From NCBI GenBank assembly GCA_036651575.1, contig JAVVXN010000036.1:1-16106 (forward strand): a stretch of 16,106 bases of DNA. The letters run 5' to 3'. Under the pieces are notes generated by a model. The model did not search any database. It was not told the origin of the DNA and worked only from the letters and a program-made list of their open reading frames with translations. The translations under genes and the position numbers were made by a program. Source of the DNA: JAVWGW01 sp036651575 (GTDB lineage Bacteria > Actinomycetota > Coriobacteriia > Coriobacteriales > Eggerthellaceae). Below are positions 6,935-14,316 of the stretch, piece after piece (the first letter of the stretch is position 1; each line of letters opens with the position of its first letter).

Positions 6935-8460
6935 TGAAGCAGCTCAACGAAGTATTGCAGGATTGGGAAGCGGTTATCGGCCTGGAAGTCCACGCCGAGC
7001 TGACCACGCTTGAAACGAAGATGTTCTGCGGCTGCAAGCTCGAATTCGGAGCCGACCCCAACACGCATACCTGCCCGGTGTGCCTGGGGCTGCCCGGTGC
7101 GCTACCGGTGCCGAACAAGGCTGCGATTGAATCGATTGTACTGGCCGGCCTGGCCACCAATTGCGATATCGAAAAGCGTTCGATGTTCTACCGCAAAAAC
7201 TATTTTTATCCCGATATGTCCAAGAACTTTCAGACCACGCAGGGCCCCATCGCTTTTTGCATGCGCGGCAACCTCGATCTGATCGTGGACGGCCCGGCGG
7301 CCAAAGAACGCCCCGGTGCGCAGGGGGAATACGCGGCCAACATCGGCATTGAGCGCATTCATATGGAAGAAGACGCGGGCAAGATGAATCACGTCGGTGG
7401 CTCGGAGGGTCGTATCGCCGGTGCTACCCATTCGCTGGTTGATTACAACCGTTGTGGCACACCATTGATCGAACTGGTGACCGATCCTGATCTGCGCACG
7501 CCCGAAGAGGCGCGTCTGTTCATGCAAAAGCTGCGCCAGATCTATCTGGCTTTGGGTATTTCTGACTGCTCGATGGAGGAAGGTTCGATGCGCTGCGACG
7601 GCAACGTGAGCCTGCGTCGCTACGGCGAAACGAAGCTGGGCACCAAGACCGAGCTGAAGAACATGAATAGTTTCAAAAACTTGCATGACGGTTTGGCGTA
7701 CGAAATCTGCCGCCAAGCTGAAGTGCTTGAAGAAGGCGGTATCATCTACCAGGAAACCCGTCATTGGGATCCGTCTGCTAAGCGCACGATCGTCATGCGC
7801 GTCAAGGAAACGGCCGATGACTACCGTCTGTTCCCCGAGCCCGATTTGGCTCCCTATGATCTTTCCGATGAATTCATCGAGGGTGTTCGTGCCAAGCTGC
7901 CCGAACTGCCCGCTCAGAAGCGCGATCGCTACCAGGAACAATTCGGTCTTTCCGCCTACGATGCGCGCCAAGTTTCCGATGACGTTGAAATTGCGGCGTT
8001 CTTCGAAGACTGCATGACCCAAGATGCTTCGCCTGCGGTGGCTAAGGGTATTGCCAATCTGCTGATCAACGATGTGACGGCGTACTTGAATGCGGCCGAT
8101 GCTTCCGTTTCGCTGGAAGATACCAACCTGACGCCCGAATTTGCGGTTGAACTGACGAACATGGTCGCCGATGACGTGATTTCTTCCAAGCAGGGCAAGG
8201 AAGTGTTCGCGGCTATTATGGAAGAGGGGAAGGCTCCCGAAGCCATCGTGGAAGAGCGCGGCATGAAGCAGGTTTCCGATACCGGGGCCATCGAAGCGGT
8301 GGTTGCTGCGGTGTGTGATGCCAATCCCGACAAGGTGGAGCAGTACCGGGGTGGCAAAACGGGCCTGATGGGCTTTTTCGTCGGACAGTGCATGAAGGAA
8401 ATGCAGGGTCAGGGGAATCCGAAAATAATCAACGAGCTGCTTGCGCAGAAGTTAGGGTAG
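6934..8460 (+). CDS. gatB: Asp-tRNA(Asn)/Glu-tRNA(Gln) amidotransferase subunit GatB
   Basis: GatB binds the mischarged tRNA, phosphorylates the Asp or Glu side chain with ATP and transfers the ammonia delivered by GatA. The 508 residues are somewhat above the typical length near 475. The cradle domain holds GLEVHAEL near 16-23, a zinc-type cysteine set (Cys32, Cys34, Cys47, Cys50), YPDMSKNFQ near 92-100 and the DYNRCGTPLIELVTDPD block. The C-terminal GatB/YqeY-type tail domain fills about the last 150 residues. The gene starts on the last base of the gatA stop. The AGCS transporter follows after four bases. This is one of the GC-richer parts of the window: bases 7081-7140 have 37 G or C in 60. 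Confidence 0.96.
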   Translation: MKQLNEVLQDWEAVIGLEVHAELTTLETKMFCGCKLEFGADPNTHTCPVCLGLPGALPVPNKAAIESIVLAGLATNCDIEKRSMFYRKNYFYPDMSKNFQTTQGPIAFCMRGNLDLIVDGPAAKERPGAQGEYAANIGIERIHMEEDAGKMNHVGGSEGRIAGATHSLVDYNRCGTPLIELVTDPDLRTPEEARLFMQKLRQIYLALGISDCSMEEGSMRCDGNVSLRRYGETKLGTKTELKNMNSFKNLHDGLAYEICRQAEVLEEGGIIYQETRHWDPSAKRTIVMRVKETADDYRLFPEPDLAPYDLSDEFIEGVRAKLPELPAQKRDRYQEQFGLSAYDARQVSDDVEIAAFFEDCMTQDASPAVAKGIANLLINDVTAYLNAADASVSLEDTNLTPEFAVELTNMVADDVISSKQGKEVFAAIMEEGKAPEAIVEERGMKQVSDTGAIEAVVAAVCDANPDKVEQYRGGKTGLMGFFVGQCMKEMQGQGNPKIINELLAQKLG

Positions 8461-8464
8461 GGGA

Positions 8465-9934
8465 ATGGATCTGCTTATTGATATCACCGGTGAAATCAGC
8501 GGAGTTATGTACACGTACTTGCTTGTGTTCATGTTGGTCGGCGCCGGAATCTACTTCACGATTCGCACGAAGGGTGTCCAGTTTCGCTACATCAAGGATA
8601 TGTTCACGGTCTTAACCGAGCAAAAGCATGTGCCGGGAGCCAAGAGCGTATCGTCGTTTCAGGCGCTTATGGTGTCTACCGCCAGTCGCGTGGGTACGGG
8701 CAACATCGCCGGCATTGCCACGGCAATCGCTACCGGGGGTCCCGGCGCGGTGTTCTGGATGTGGCTTATGGCGCTGATCGGAGGCGCTTCGGCGTTTATT
8801 GAATCGACGTTAGCCCAAATCTTTAAGGTGCGCGGCAAAGACGGCGAGTTTCGTGGGGGCCCGGCGTATTACATCGAGCAGGCACTCGGTAAACGCTGGT
8901 TGGGTATCGTGTTCTCCATTCTGCTGATCATCTGCTTCGCTTACGGCTTCAACGCGCTGCAGTCCTTTAACATGAGCTCATCACTGGAATACTACATTCC
9001 TGGTTACACCGATTCGAAAGCACCGTTTGCCCTGGCCATCGTGCTGGTGGTGTGCACGGCCTTCGTTATCTTCGGTGGCGCACATCGCATCAGCTTCATG
9101 ACGTCGATCATCGTGCCGATCATGGCAATCGCCTACATCGCTCTTGCTCTGTGGGTAACCGTGACCCACCTCGGTGACATCCCGGCCGTGTTTTCCCTCA
9201 TCTTCGATTCGGCGTTTAACTTCCAATCGATTTTCGGTGGTTTTGCGGGTTCGGTTGTGGTGACCGGTATCAAACGCGGTCTGTTCTCCAACGAAGCGGG
9301 TATGGGTTCAGCGCCTAACGCTGCGGCTTCGGCATCGGTTTCCCACCCCTGCAAGCAGGGCTTGGTGCAGGTGCTATCCGTGTTCATCGACACGATTGTC
9401 ATCTGCACGTGCACGGCTATGATGATTCTGGTGTTTTTCGTCAATGGTGATCCGGGAACGCTTAACGGGATGCCGCTCGTGCAGCAGGCTATCAATTCGT
9501 CGGTGGGTGAAATGGGCATCCATTTCGTCACGTTCTCCATTTTTGCTTTTGCGTTTTCAAGCCTGATCGGCAATTACTTTTACGCTGAAAGCAATATCAA
9601 ATTTATCAAGAACAACAAAACACTGCTGTTCGTGTTTCGCATTTCGTGCTTGGTTGCCATCTTTATGGGTGCTCAGTCCAATTTCGATCTGGCGTGGAAT
9701 ATCGCCGACATCGTGATGGGATGCATGGCGTTTGTGAATATCGTTGCCATCGTGTTGTTGGGTAAATGGGCATTTCGGGCGCTTGACGACTATACCGCCC
9801 AGCGCAAGGAGGGCAAAGATCCGGTATTTTATGCCGATAGCATTCCCGGCTTGCCGCCGACTCAGTGCTGGCACGAAACGGCCGCAGAACTTGCCGAAAA
9901 TGACCGTAAGCTTGAAGCGGAGCACTCGGTTTAA
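8465..9934 (+). CDS. Sodium:alanine/glycine symporter (AGCS family)
   Basis: This polytopic membrane transporter probably takes up alanine or glycine with sodium. It has 489 residues and many hydrophobic segments. The family signature GGPGAVFWMW is at 91-100. Upstream is STASRVGTGNIAGIATAI near 71-88, and SNEAGMGSAPNAAA lies in the second half; these loops bind substrate and sodium in the family. Residues after about 440 form a polar cytosolic tail. The start at 8465 is the only one that keeps the family N-terminus. The AGGGGA before it is immediately adjacent to the ATG, so translation probably depends on coupling from gatB four bases upstream. Which amino acid it carries cannot be told from sequence. 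A hairpin follows the gene. Confidence 0.93.
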   Translation: MDLLIDITGEISGVMYTYLLVFMLVGAGIYFTIRTKGVQFRYIKDMFTVLTEQKHVPGAKSVSSFQALMVSTASRVGTGNIAGIATAIATGGPGAVFWMWLMALIGGASAFIESTLAQIFKVRGKDGEFRGGPAYYIEQALGKRWLGIVFSILLIICFAYGFNALQSFNMSSSLEYYIPGYTDSKAPFALAIVLVVCTAFVIFGGAHRISFMTSIIVPIMAIAYIALALWVTVTHLGDIPAVFSLIFDSAFNFQSIFGGFAGSVVVTGIKRGLFSNEAGMGSAPNAAASASVSHPCKQGLVQVLSVFIDTIVICTCTAMMILVFFVNGDPGTLNGMPLVQQAINSSVGEMGIHFVTFSIFAFAFSSLIGNYFYAESNIKFIKNNKTLLFVFRISCLVAIFMGAQSNFDLAWNIADIVMGCMAFVNIVAIVLLGKWAFRALDDYTAQRKEGKDPVFYADSIPGLPPTQCWHETAAELAENDRKLEAEHSV

Positions 9935-9996
9935 CGGTATGCTGAACGGATACGCATCGCGCATGAACTTCGCGTGCGATACGAATACATATTCTC

Positions 9997-10022
9997 AACC
10001 GGGCGCTTTCGGGCGCCCGGTT
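9997..10022 (+). terminator. GC-rich hairpin after the AGCS gene
   Basis: AACCGGGCGC (9997-10006) and GCGCCCGGTT (10013-10022) form a perfect 10-bp stem with loop TTTCGG, 62 bases after the AGCS stop. There is no T run beyond the stem, so it may be a tail-less terminator or simply a 3'-end stabiliser. It also lies just before the next gene's ribosome-binding site. Confidence 0.55.
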
Positions 10023-10042
10023 GCGTGAAGGAGGGGTGCATC

Positions 10043-10303
10043 ATGCTTGAAGACGATAAACCGATCAAACCGTGGCGTCGCCAGAGGGAATCATATGAAT
10101 TGCTCGAAGATCCCCATCCGAAGAAGTGGTACCGGCAGACGTTTTGGATCATCGTGATGTTGATCGTGTTTTGGCCGGTTGGTCTAGTGCTGGCGTGGAA
10201 AAGCGACTGGATTTTGCCCGCGAAATTGGCATCGGTTGTCTTCGTGCTGTTTTGCGTGGCAATGGTGCTGCATATGCAAGCGACGGTCGCGGCGCTGGGG
10301 TAG
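10043..10303 (+). CDS. Small two-pass membrane protein of unknown function
   Basis: The protein has 86 residues. A charged N-terminus (about 1-32, with PWRRQRESYELLEDPHPKKWYRQ) is followed by a membrane segment at about 33-50 (WIIVMLIVFWPVGLVLAW), a short loop with KSDW and a second segment at about 58-77. The WPVGLVLAWK type of motif recurs in small bacterial membrane proteins of unknown role. AAGGAGGGG at 10028-10036, six bases before ATG 10043, fixes the start. An earlier in-frame ATG at 9974 would run through the hairpin at 9997-10022 and is unlikely. The DUF2797 gene begins eight bases after the stop, so the two are probably cotranscribed. I do not recognise a function. Confidence 0.75.
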   Translation: MLEDDKPIKPWRRQRESYELLEDPHPKKWYRQTFWIIVMLIVFWPVGLVLAWKSDWILPAKLASVVFVLFCVAMVLHMQATVAALG

Positions 10304-10311
10304 GGGGTATC

Positions 10312-11208
10312 ATGGCGCGCTTTGGTGAAGACCACACGATTGTTTTGGCTGGCATCGGCTTCGATGATGACGGTCCGTACCTGTTGTTAAACGACCTCGA
10401 CAACGCTTCCCAAACGCGGTTTTACGTGTTGGGTAAAACATTTTCCGTACAGCGCTTGCCGCGCAGGCGCTGTACGGGGTCGTTTGACCTGGCGACGCAT
10501 AAGCGGCAGGTTTGTCCGATGGCACTTGAACTGCCCGGCGATTCCAAGGAGTCGATGTGCCCCGCGTGCCGCGAGGCGACCGGGTTCAATCCCGCATTCT
10601 ACAACACGCCGGTGATTTCGCCGCAGCAACGCGCCTACAATCTCACGCCGCATTTCGTCTATATGGCGTATTTTGCGCCACAATACGTGAAGGTGGGTAT
10701 TACGGCGCAGACGCGCGGTATCAAGCGTCTGCTTGAGCAGGGGGCTCGCGCAGCACTGGTCGTCGGGCGCTTCGACAACGCCGAAGACGCGCGCGAGATG
10801 GAAGCGCGTCTGTGCGCTCAGCCGGGCGTCTACGAGACGATGCGTATGGCCAAAAAGCTCGAGCTGTTCGTGGGAAGTCGCTACGATTTTGCCGAAGCGG
10901 AAATAATCTTATCGGCAACAGCCGAGCGTTTGGGAGTGCAGCCCACCGAGGCCTGCCTTGATTTGACGCCGTTCTATTTTGAGCGCACTGGTTTGGGTCA
11001 TGACGAATTACAACTTCCCGGCGACGGTTCTGATGCGGTATGTGCGGGGCGCTGTATCGGCATGGTCGGACCGATGCTCGTATTCGAGCAGGGTGGAAAT
11101 GCCTACGTCGTGGCGATCAAGGATTGGGAATCATATGAAATCAATCTTTATCGTGATGAGATAATCCACGAATACACTTTCGAGCCCTTGCAGATGTCGC
11201 TGCTTTAG
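10312..11208 (+). CDS. DUF2797 family protein with GIY-YIG-like core
   Basis: The protein has 298 residues. The N-terminal third contains four cysteines (Cys54 in RRCTG, Cys68 in VCPM, Cys83 and Cys86 in CPAC) that could bind a metal. The core, about 113-170, reads PHFVYMAYFAPQYVKVGIT, then Arg135, LLEQGARAALVV and Glu165 in REMEARL. This order resembles the GIY-YIG nuclease fold: two short strands, a conserved Arg and a conserved Glu. I recall this pattern for DUF2797, whose function is unknown to me, and nuclease activity is not shown. ATG 10312 follows a GGGGG stretch; the frame stays open upstream to 10126, but that part overlaps the membrane protein gene. A long inverted repeat lies in the coding region at 10445-10477. 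Confidence 0.8.
   Translation: MARFGEDHTIVLAGIGFDDDGPYLLLNDLDNASQTRFYVLGKTFSVQRLPRRRCTGSFDLATHKRQVCPMALELPGDSKESMCPACREATGFNPAFYNTPVISPQQRAYNLTPHFVYMAYFAPQYVKVGITAQTRGIKRLLEQGARAALVVGRFDNAEDAREMEARLCAQPGVYETMRMAKKLELFVGSRYDFAEAEIILSATAERLGVQPTEACLDLTPFYFERTGLGHDELQLPGDGSDAVCAGRCIGMVGPMLVFEQGGNAYVVAIKDWESYEINLYRDEIIHEYTFEPLQMSLL
10445..10477 (+). repeat. Inverted repeat inside the DUF2797 gene
   Basis: CCGTACAGCGC (10445-10455) and GCGCTGTACGG (10467-10477) are perfect 11-base arms. The inner bases extend the stem to about 15 pairs with one T-G wobble, leaving the three-base loop CGC. It encodes part of the arginine-rich segment VQRLPRRRCTG just before the first cysteine of the protein. Confidence 0.85.
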
Positions 11209-11316
11209 GGCTTCTCGCCAAGCAAGATTGTCTTCCGGCAGCGGTTTCGCCGTGGTAACGATACGGGGCGGTTGATTATAATCCGAGTAGAATATGTTTT
11301 TCACCGATATGTTCTT

Positions 11317-11344
11317 TTGCTTTAGTACTCTATCGTGATAGAGT
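11317..11344 (+). promoter_or_regulatory. Candidate his operon promoter overlapping the palindrome
   Basis: TTGCTT (11317-11322), a 16-base spacer and TAGAGT (11339-11344) would place the -10 inside the palindrome, as expected for a repressed promoter. It leaves a leader of about 30 bases before ATG 11381. An alternative is TATAAT at 11277-11282, which lacks a good -35 and would leave the palindrome downstream of the transcription start. I cannot choose firmly. Confidence 0.35.
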
Positions 11345-11345
11345 A
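11326..11345 (+). promoter_or_regulatory. Perfect palindrome, probable operator of the his operon
   Basis: TACTCTATC-GT-GATAGAGTA has two perfect 9-base arms around a two-base centre, the form of a site for a dimeric helix-turn-helix regulator. It is the only such element in the 145 bases between the DUF2797 gene and hisZG. The inner arms ACTCTATC/GATAGAGT equal those of Tn10 tet operator O1, which has a three-base centre. A TrpR-like histidine regulator (HisR/YerC type) is another candidate. The regulator is not in the window. Confidence 0.7.
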
Positions 11346-11380
11346 TCCGTATTATGAAACTATCGAAAGAAGCGATACCT

Positions 11381-12994
11381 ATGAATTTCGTGACTCCTGC
11401 AGGTTTCCGTGATGTGTTGCCCGAAGAGGCATGTCTTCGTGAAGACCTTGGTCATAAGGTGCAGACCTGCTTTGCCCGTCGCGGTTACGCACCCATCGAG
11501 ACACCGACGCTCGAAGTGATGGACGTGATGGAGGCGGGCGGGCGCATCCCTGGCGCTCCCTTCAAACTGTTCGATTCGCAGGGTGATCTGCTAGCTATGC
11601 GTCCCGACGTGACGCTGCAGGTTGCGCGCATGTGCGCCACGCGCCTCAAAGATGCCCCCGGACCTTTCAAGTTCCGCTACACCCAGCGAGTTTTCCGCGA
11701 AACTGATAAACAGGCCAGTGCCCGCGAGCTGACACAGATCGGTATCGAATCCATCGGCGAATCGGGTCCTGCCGCCGATGCCGAACTGGTCGGTCTGTTC
11801 GCCGAAGCTCTGAGCGAATGCGGTGTGGGAAACTTCACGTTGGCACTCGGTACCGTGGGCGTGCTGCGCGCGTTGTTGGAAGCGTGTCCGGCAACCGATG
11901 CGTGGAAGACCGCGGTGCTCGAAGCCTATCATGCTTCGAACTTCGTTGAGCTCGATATGCTGGTGGCGCAGCCTGATATTCCCGGACAATTTTCTCTTGC
12001 TGTCCAGATGCTACCGCATATCCGTGGTGGCCGTGCGGCAATCGATGCCGTGCGCACGCTCGTGGCTCCTCTCGGGTGCGCAGACGGGCTCGACGAATTC
12101 GAGAAAACATACGATTATCTGGTTGAAGATGGCTTGGCCGATTGCGTTTCGATCGATTTTTCGGTCATGAGTTCGTTTGACTATTACACGGGCATCGTGA
12201 TTGAAGCCTACGTTCCTGGCCTTGGAACGCCGCTTGGCAGCGGTGGCCGCTACGACAACATGCTCGCTGCCTATGGGCAAAACCGTCCTGCCGCCGGGTT
12301 CGCCTTTTCCTTGGAACAGGTTATGGCGGCGCTTTCTGCAGGCGATGTGGCGCGAGAAAAACCGTTGCGTATCGCCGTGCCGAAAGGGTCGCTTAACACC
12401 GACACCATCGAAGTTTTGACCCGTGCCGGACTCGATACGACGGGGCTTAAAAATCCCGGTCGTCAGTTGATCATCCGCAACCCTGGTGTCGAATACATCA
12501 TCGTGCGCCCCACCGATGCTCCGGTGTTCGTCGCGCTCGGTGCTGCCGATTGCGGTATCTGCGGCAAGGACTCCTTGCTCGAAGCTGCCTTGGATGTGGT
12601 TGAATTGGCTGATTTGAAATTCGGTGCCTGTCGCTTTATCGTGGCCGAACCCGCCGATGCGGGAGAGGTGGCATCGGCTCATTACCGCAAGTTGGGCTCC
12701 ATCCGCGTGGCGACGAAGTATCCGCGCATCACGAAGGCGTATTATGCGCAGATCGGCATGCAGGTTGAAATCGTCAAGCTGCACGGCAATATCGAGCTGG
12801 CTCCGTTGACGGGCATGGCCGAACGCATTGTCGACATTACGGCAACCGGCACCACGTTGCGCGAAAACAACCTGGTCGTGGTTGATGAAGTGCTTGCTTC
12901 AACCGCTCGCTTCTTTGCGAATACCTGTGCTTTCCGTATGGACGAGCGTATCGGGTTATTGGCCGAATCACTGCAGAAACAAACGAAGGAGTAA
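11381..12994 (+). CDS. hisZG: Fused ATP phosphoribosyltransferase HisZ-HisG
   Basis: This enzyme catalyses the first step of histidine synthesis, ATP plus PRPP to phosphoribosyl-ATP. The 537-residue protein joins two normally separate subunits. About residues 1-322 are HisZ, a catalytically inactive histidyl-tRNA-synthetase paralogue: TPAGFRDVLPEEA, the RPDVTLQVAR block, RYTQRVFRE and GSGGRYDNML. From about residue 328 on comes short-form HisG: KPLRIAVPKGSLN, CGICGKDSLLE and the PRPP loop DITATGTTLRENN. HisZ normally activates short HisG and carries feedback control by histidine. I prefer ATG 11381, which follows GAAAGAAG at good spacing and starts like other HisZ proteins; ATG 11354 would add nine residues. 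The linker near 323-328 is very short. hisD follows after two bases. Confidence 0.93.
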   Translation: MNFVTPAGFRDVLPEEACLREDLGHKVQTCFARRGYAPIETPTLEVMDVMEAGGRIPGAPFKLFDSQGDLLAMRPDVTLQVARMCATRLKDAPGPFKFRYTQRVFRETDKQASARELTQIGIESIGESGPAADAELVGLFAEALSECGVGNFTLALGTVGVLRALLEACPATDAWKTAVLEAYHASNFVELDMLVAQPDIPGQFSLAVQMLPHIRGGRAAIDAVRTLVAPLGCADGLDEFEKTYDYLVEDGLADCVSIDFSVMSSFDYYTGIVIEAYVPGLGTPLGSGGRYDNMLAAYGQNRPAAGFAFSLEQVMAALSAGDVAREKPLRIAVPKGSLNTDTIEVLTRAGLDTTGLKNPGRQLIIRNPGVEYIIVRPTDAPVFVALGAADCGICGKDSLLEAALDVVELADLKFGACRFIVAEPADAGEVASAHYRKLGSIRVATKYPRITKAYYAQIGMQVEIVKLHGNIELAPLTGMAERIVDITATGTTLRENNLVVVDEVLASTARFFANTCAFRMDERIGLLAESLQKQTKE

Positions 12995-12996
12995 TC

Positions 12997-14316
12997 ATGC
13001 GTCGCGTTATCTTGCAAGCGGGGGAAAGCTTTCAGAAAAAACACCTCAATCGCAGCGGTGCCTTCAACGCCGAGGCGCTCATGACCGCTACTCGCATCAT
13101 CGAAGATGTGAAGGGACGCGGTGACGCTGCGCTGCGCGAATACACGGAGAAGTTTGATGGTGTTGCAATCGAACACTTCCGTGTTTCCGACGAAGTGATC
13201 GATGAGGCGATTGCGCACGTTGATCCGAAAGTCGAGCGCGCGCTCAGGCATGCGGCAACCCAGATTCGAGACTTTCACGAACGTCAGCGCCAGCAAAGCT
13301 GGTTTTCTATCCGCGAGGACGGCGCGCTGGTGGGCTCGAAAATCGAACCGCTTGATTCGGTGGGTATTTACGTGCCCGGCGGGCGCGCGCTCTATCCCTC
13401 GACAGTACTCATGAACGCCGTGCCAGCATCCGTTGCCGGCGTGAAGCGCATCGTGTGCGTTACGCCGCCCTCAAAAGAAGGTACGCTTGACCCGGCGATT
13501 CTTGAGGCCTGCCGCTTAGCGGGGGTTACCGAGGTGTACTGCGTTGGTGGCGCTCAGGCGGTTGCAGCTTTGGCATATGGCACCGAAAGCATCGAAGCGG
13601 TCGACAAGATTACCGGGCCGGGCAACGCGTTTGTGGCGGCAGCGAAAAAGATCGTATCCGGCGATGTTGGTATCGATATGGTTGCCGGCCCCTCCGAAGT
13701 GTGCGTCGTGGCCGATGCCACCGCTGACCCGGCATTGGTCGCTATCGACCTCATGGCGCAGGCTGAACACGATCCGCTGGCCAGCTGCTACCTGGTCACT
13801 TTCGATGAGGCGTATGCCGATGAGGTTGAACGCTGTATCGAGGTGCATACCAAACAATCCACGCGTGCCGAAATTACGACGGCATCTCTGGTTGATCAGG
13901 GTCTGATTGTCGTGTGCCCCGATGTGCCTGCCGCGATGGATGCGGTCAACATCATCGCGCCCGAACACTTGGAGGTGCACATGGCGCATGCGATGGATCT
14001 GCTGGGCTTAATCCGCAACGCCGGCGCTATTTTCTTGGGTGAATGGACACCCGAAGCGGTGGGCGATTACGTTGCGGGCCCCAACCACACCCTGCCCACG
14101 GGGGGTACGGCGCGCTTCTCTTCGCCGCTTTCCGTCGATGAATTCGTCAAGAAATCGAGCGTTATACAGTATTCTGCGGCATCGCTTGCAAATGATGCCG
14201 AAGCCATCATGACCATTGCGAACCATGAAGGGTTGTGGGCGCACGCGAAAAGCGTCGAGCTACGCTGCAACCTGATGAAAACAGGCAGTGTGTTCGGAGG
14301 GAAAATAAATGAATAG
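12997..14316 (+). CDS. hisD: Histidinol dehydrogenase HisD
   Basis: HisD carries out the last two steps of histidine synthesis, the NAD-dependent oxidation of histidinol to histidine through histidinal. It is cytosolic, dimeric and zinc-dependent. The protein has 439 residues, the usual size. The zinc ligands Gln255 and His258 (AQAEHD), Asp357 (AVGDYVAGPNH) and His416 (LWAHAK) and the catalytic pair Glu323-His324 (APEHLE) are all present and match the E. coli set (259, 262, 360, 419, 326, 327). GPGNAFVAAAKK near 207-218 is also typical. AAGGAG at 12986-12991 supports ATG 12997. The end overlaps the start of hisC by eight bases. Confidence 0.96.
   Translation: MRRVILQAGESFQKKHLNRSGAFNAEALMTATRIIEDVKGRGDAALREYTEKFDGVAIEHFRVSDEVIDEAIAHVDPKVERALRHAATQIRDFHERQRQQSWFSIREDGALVGSKIEPLDSVGIYVPGGRALYPSTVLMNAVPASVAGVKRIVCVTPPSKEGTLDPAILEACRLAGVTEVYCVGGAQAVAALAYGTESIEAVDKITGPGNAFVAAAKKIVSGDVGIDMVAGPSEVCVVADATADPALVAIDLMAQAEHDPLASCYLVTFDEAYADEVERCIEVHTKQSTRAEITTASLVDQGLIVVCPDVPAAMDAVNIIAPEHLEVHMAHAMDLLGLIRNAGAIFLGEWTPEAVGDYVAGPNHTLPTGGTARFSSPLSVDEFVKKSSVIQYSAASLANDAEAIMTIANHEGLWAHAKSVELRCNLMKTGSVFGGKINE

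Noticed and set aside
7102..8022. 306-residue antisense ORF within gatB
   Set aside because: A shadow of the GC-rich gatB codons; no start signal and no recognisable domain.
9974..10042. N-terminal extension of the small membrane protein
   Set aside because: It would be encoded across the GC-rich hairpin and ignores the strong AAGGAGGGG before ATG 10043.
10126..10311. N-terminal extension of the DUF2797 frame
   Set aside because: It overlaps the membrane protein gene in another frame; ATG 10312 follows a G-rich site and the family-like sequence starts there.
11209..11380. T-box or histidine attenuator before hisZG
   Set aside because: I see no T-box sequence, no run of His codons in a leader peptide and no terminator hairpin; the palindrome suggests a repressor instead.
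12011..12784. 257-residue antisense ORF within hisZG
   Set aside because: A shadow of the coding strand of a well-supported gene, with no family pattern.
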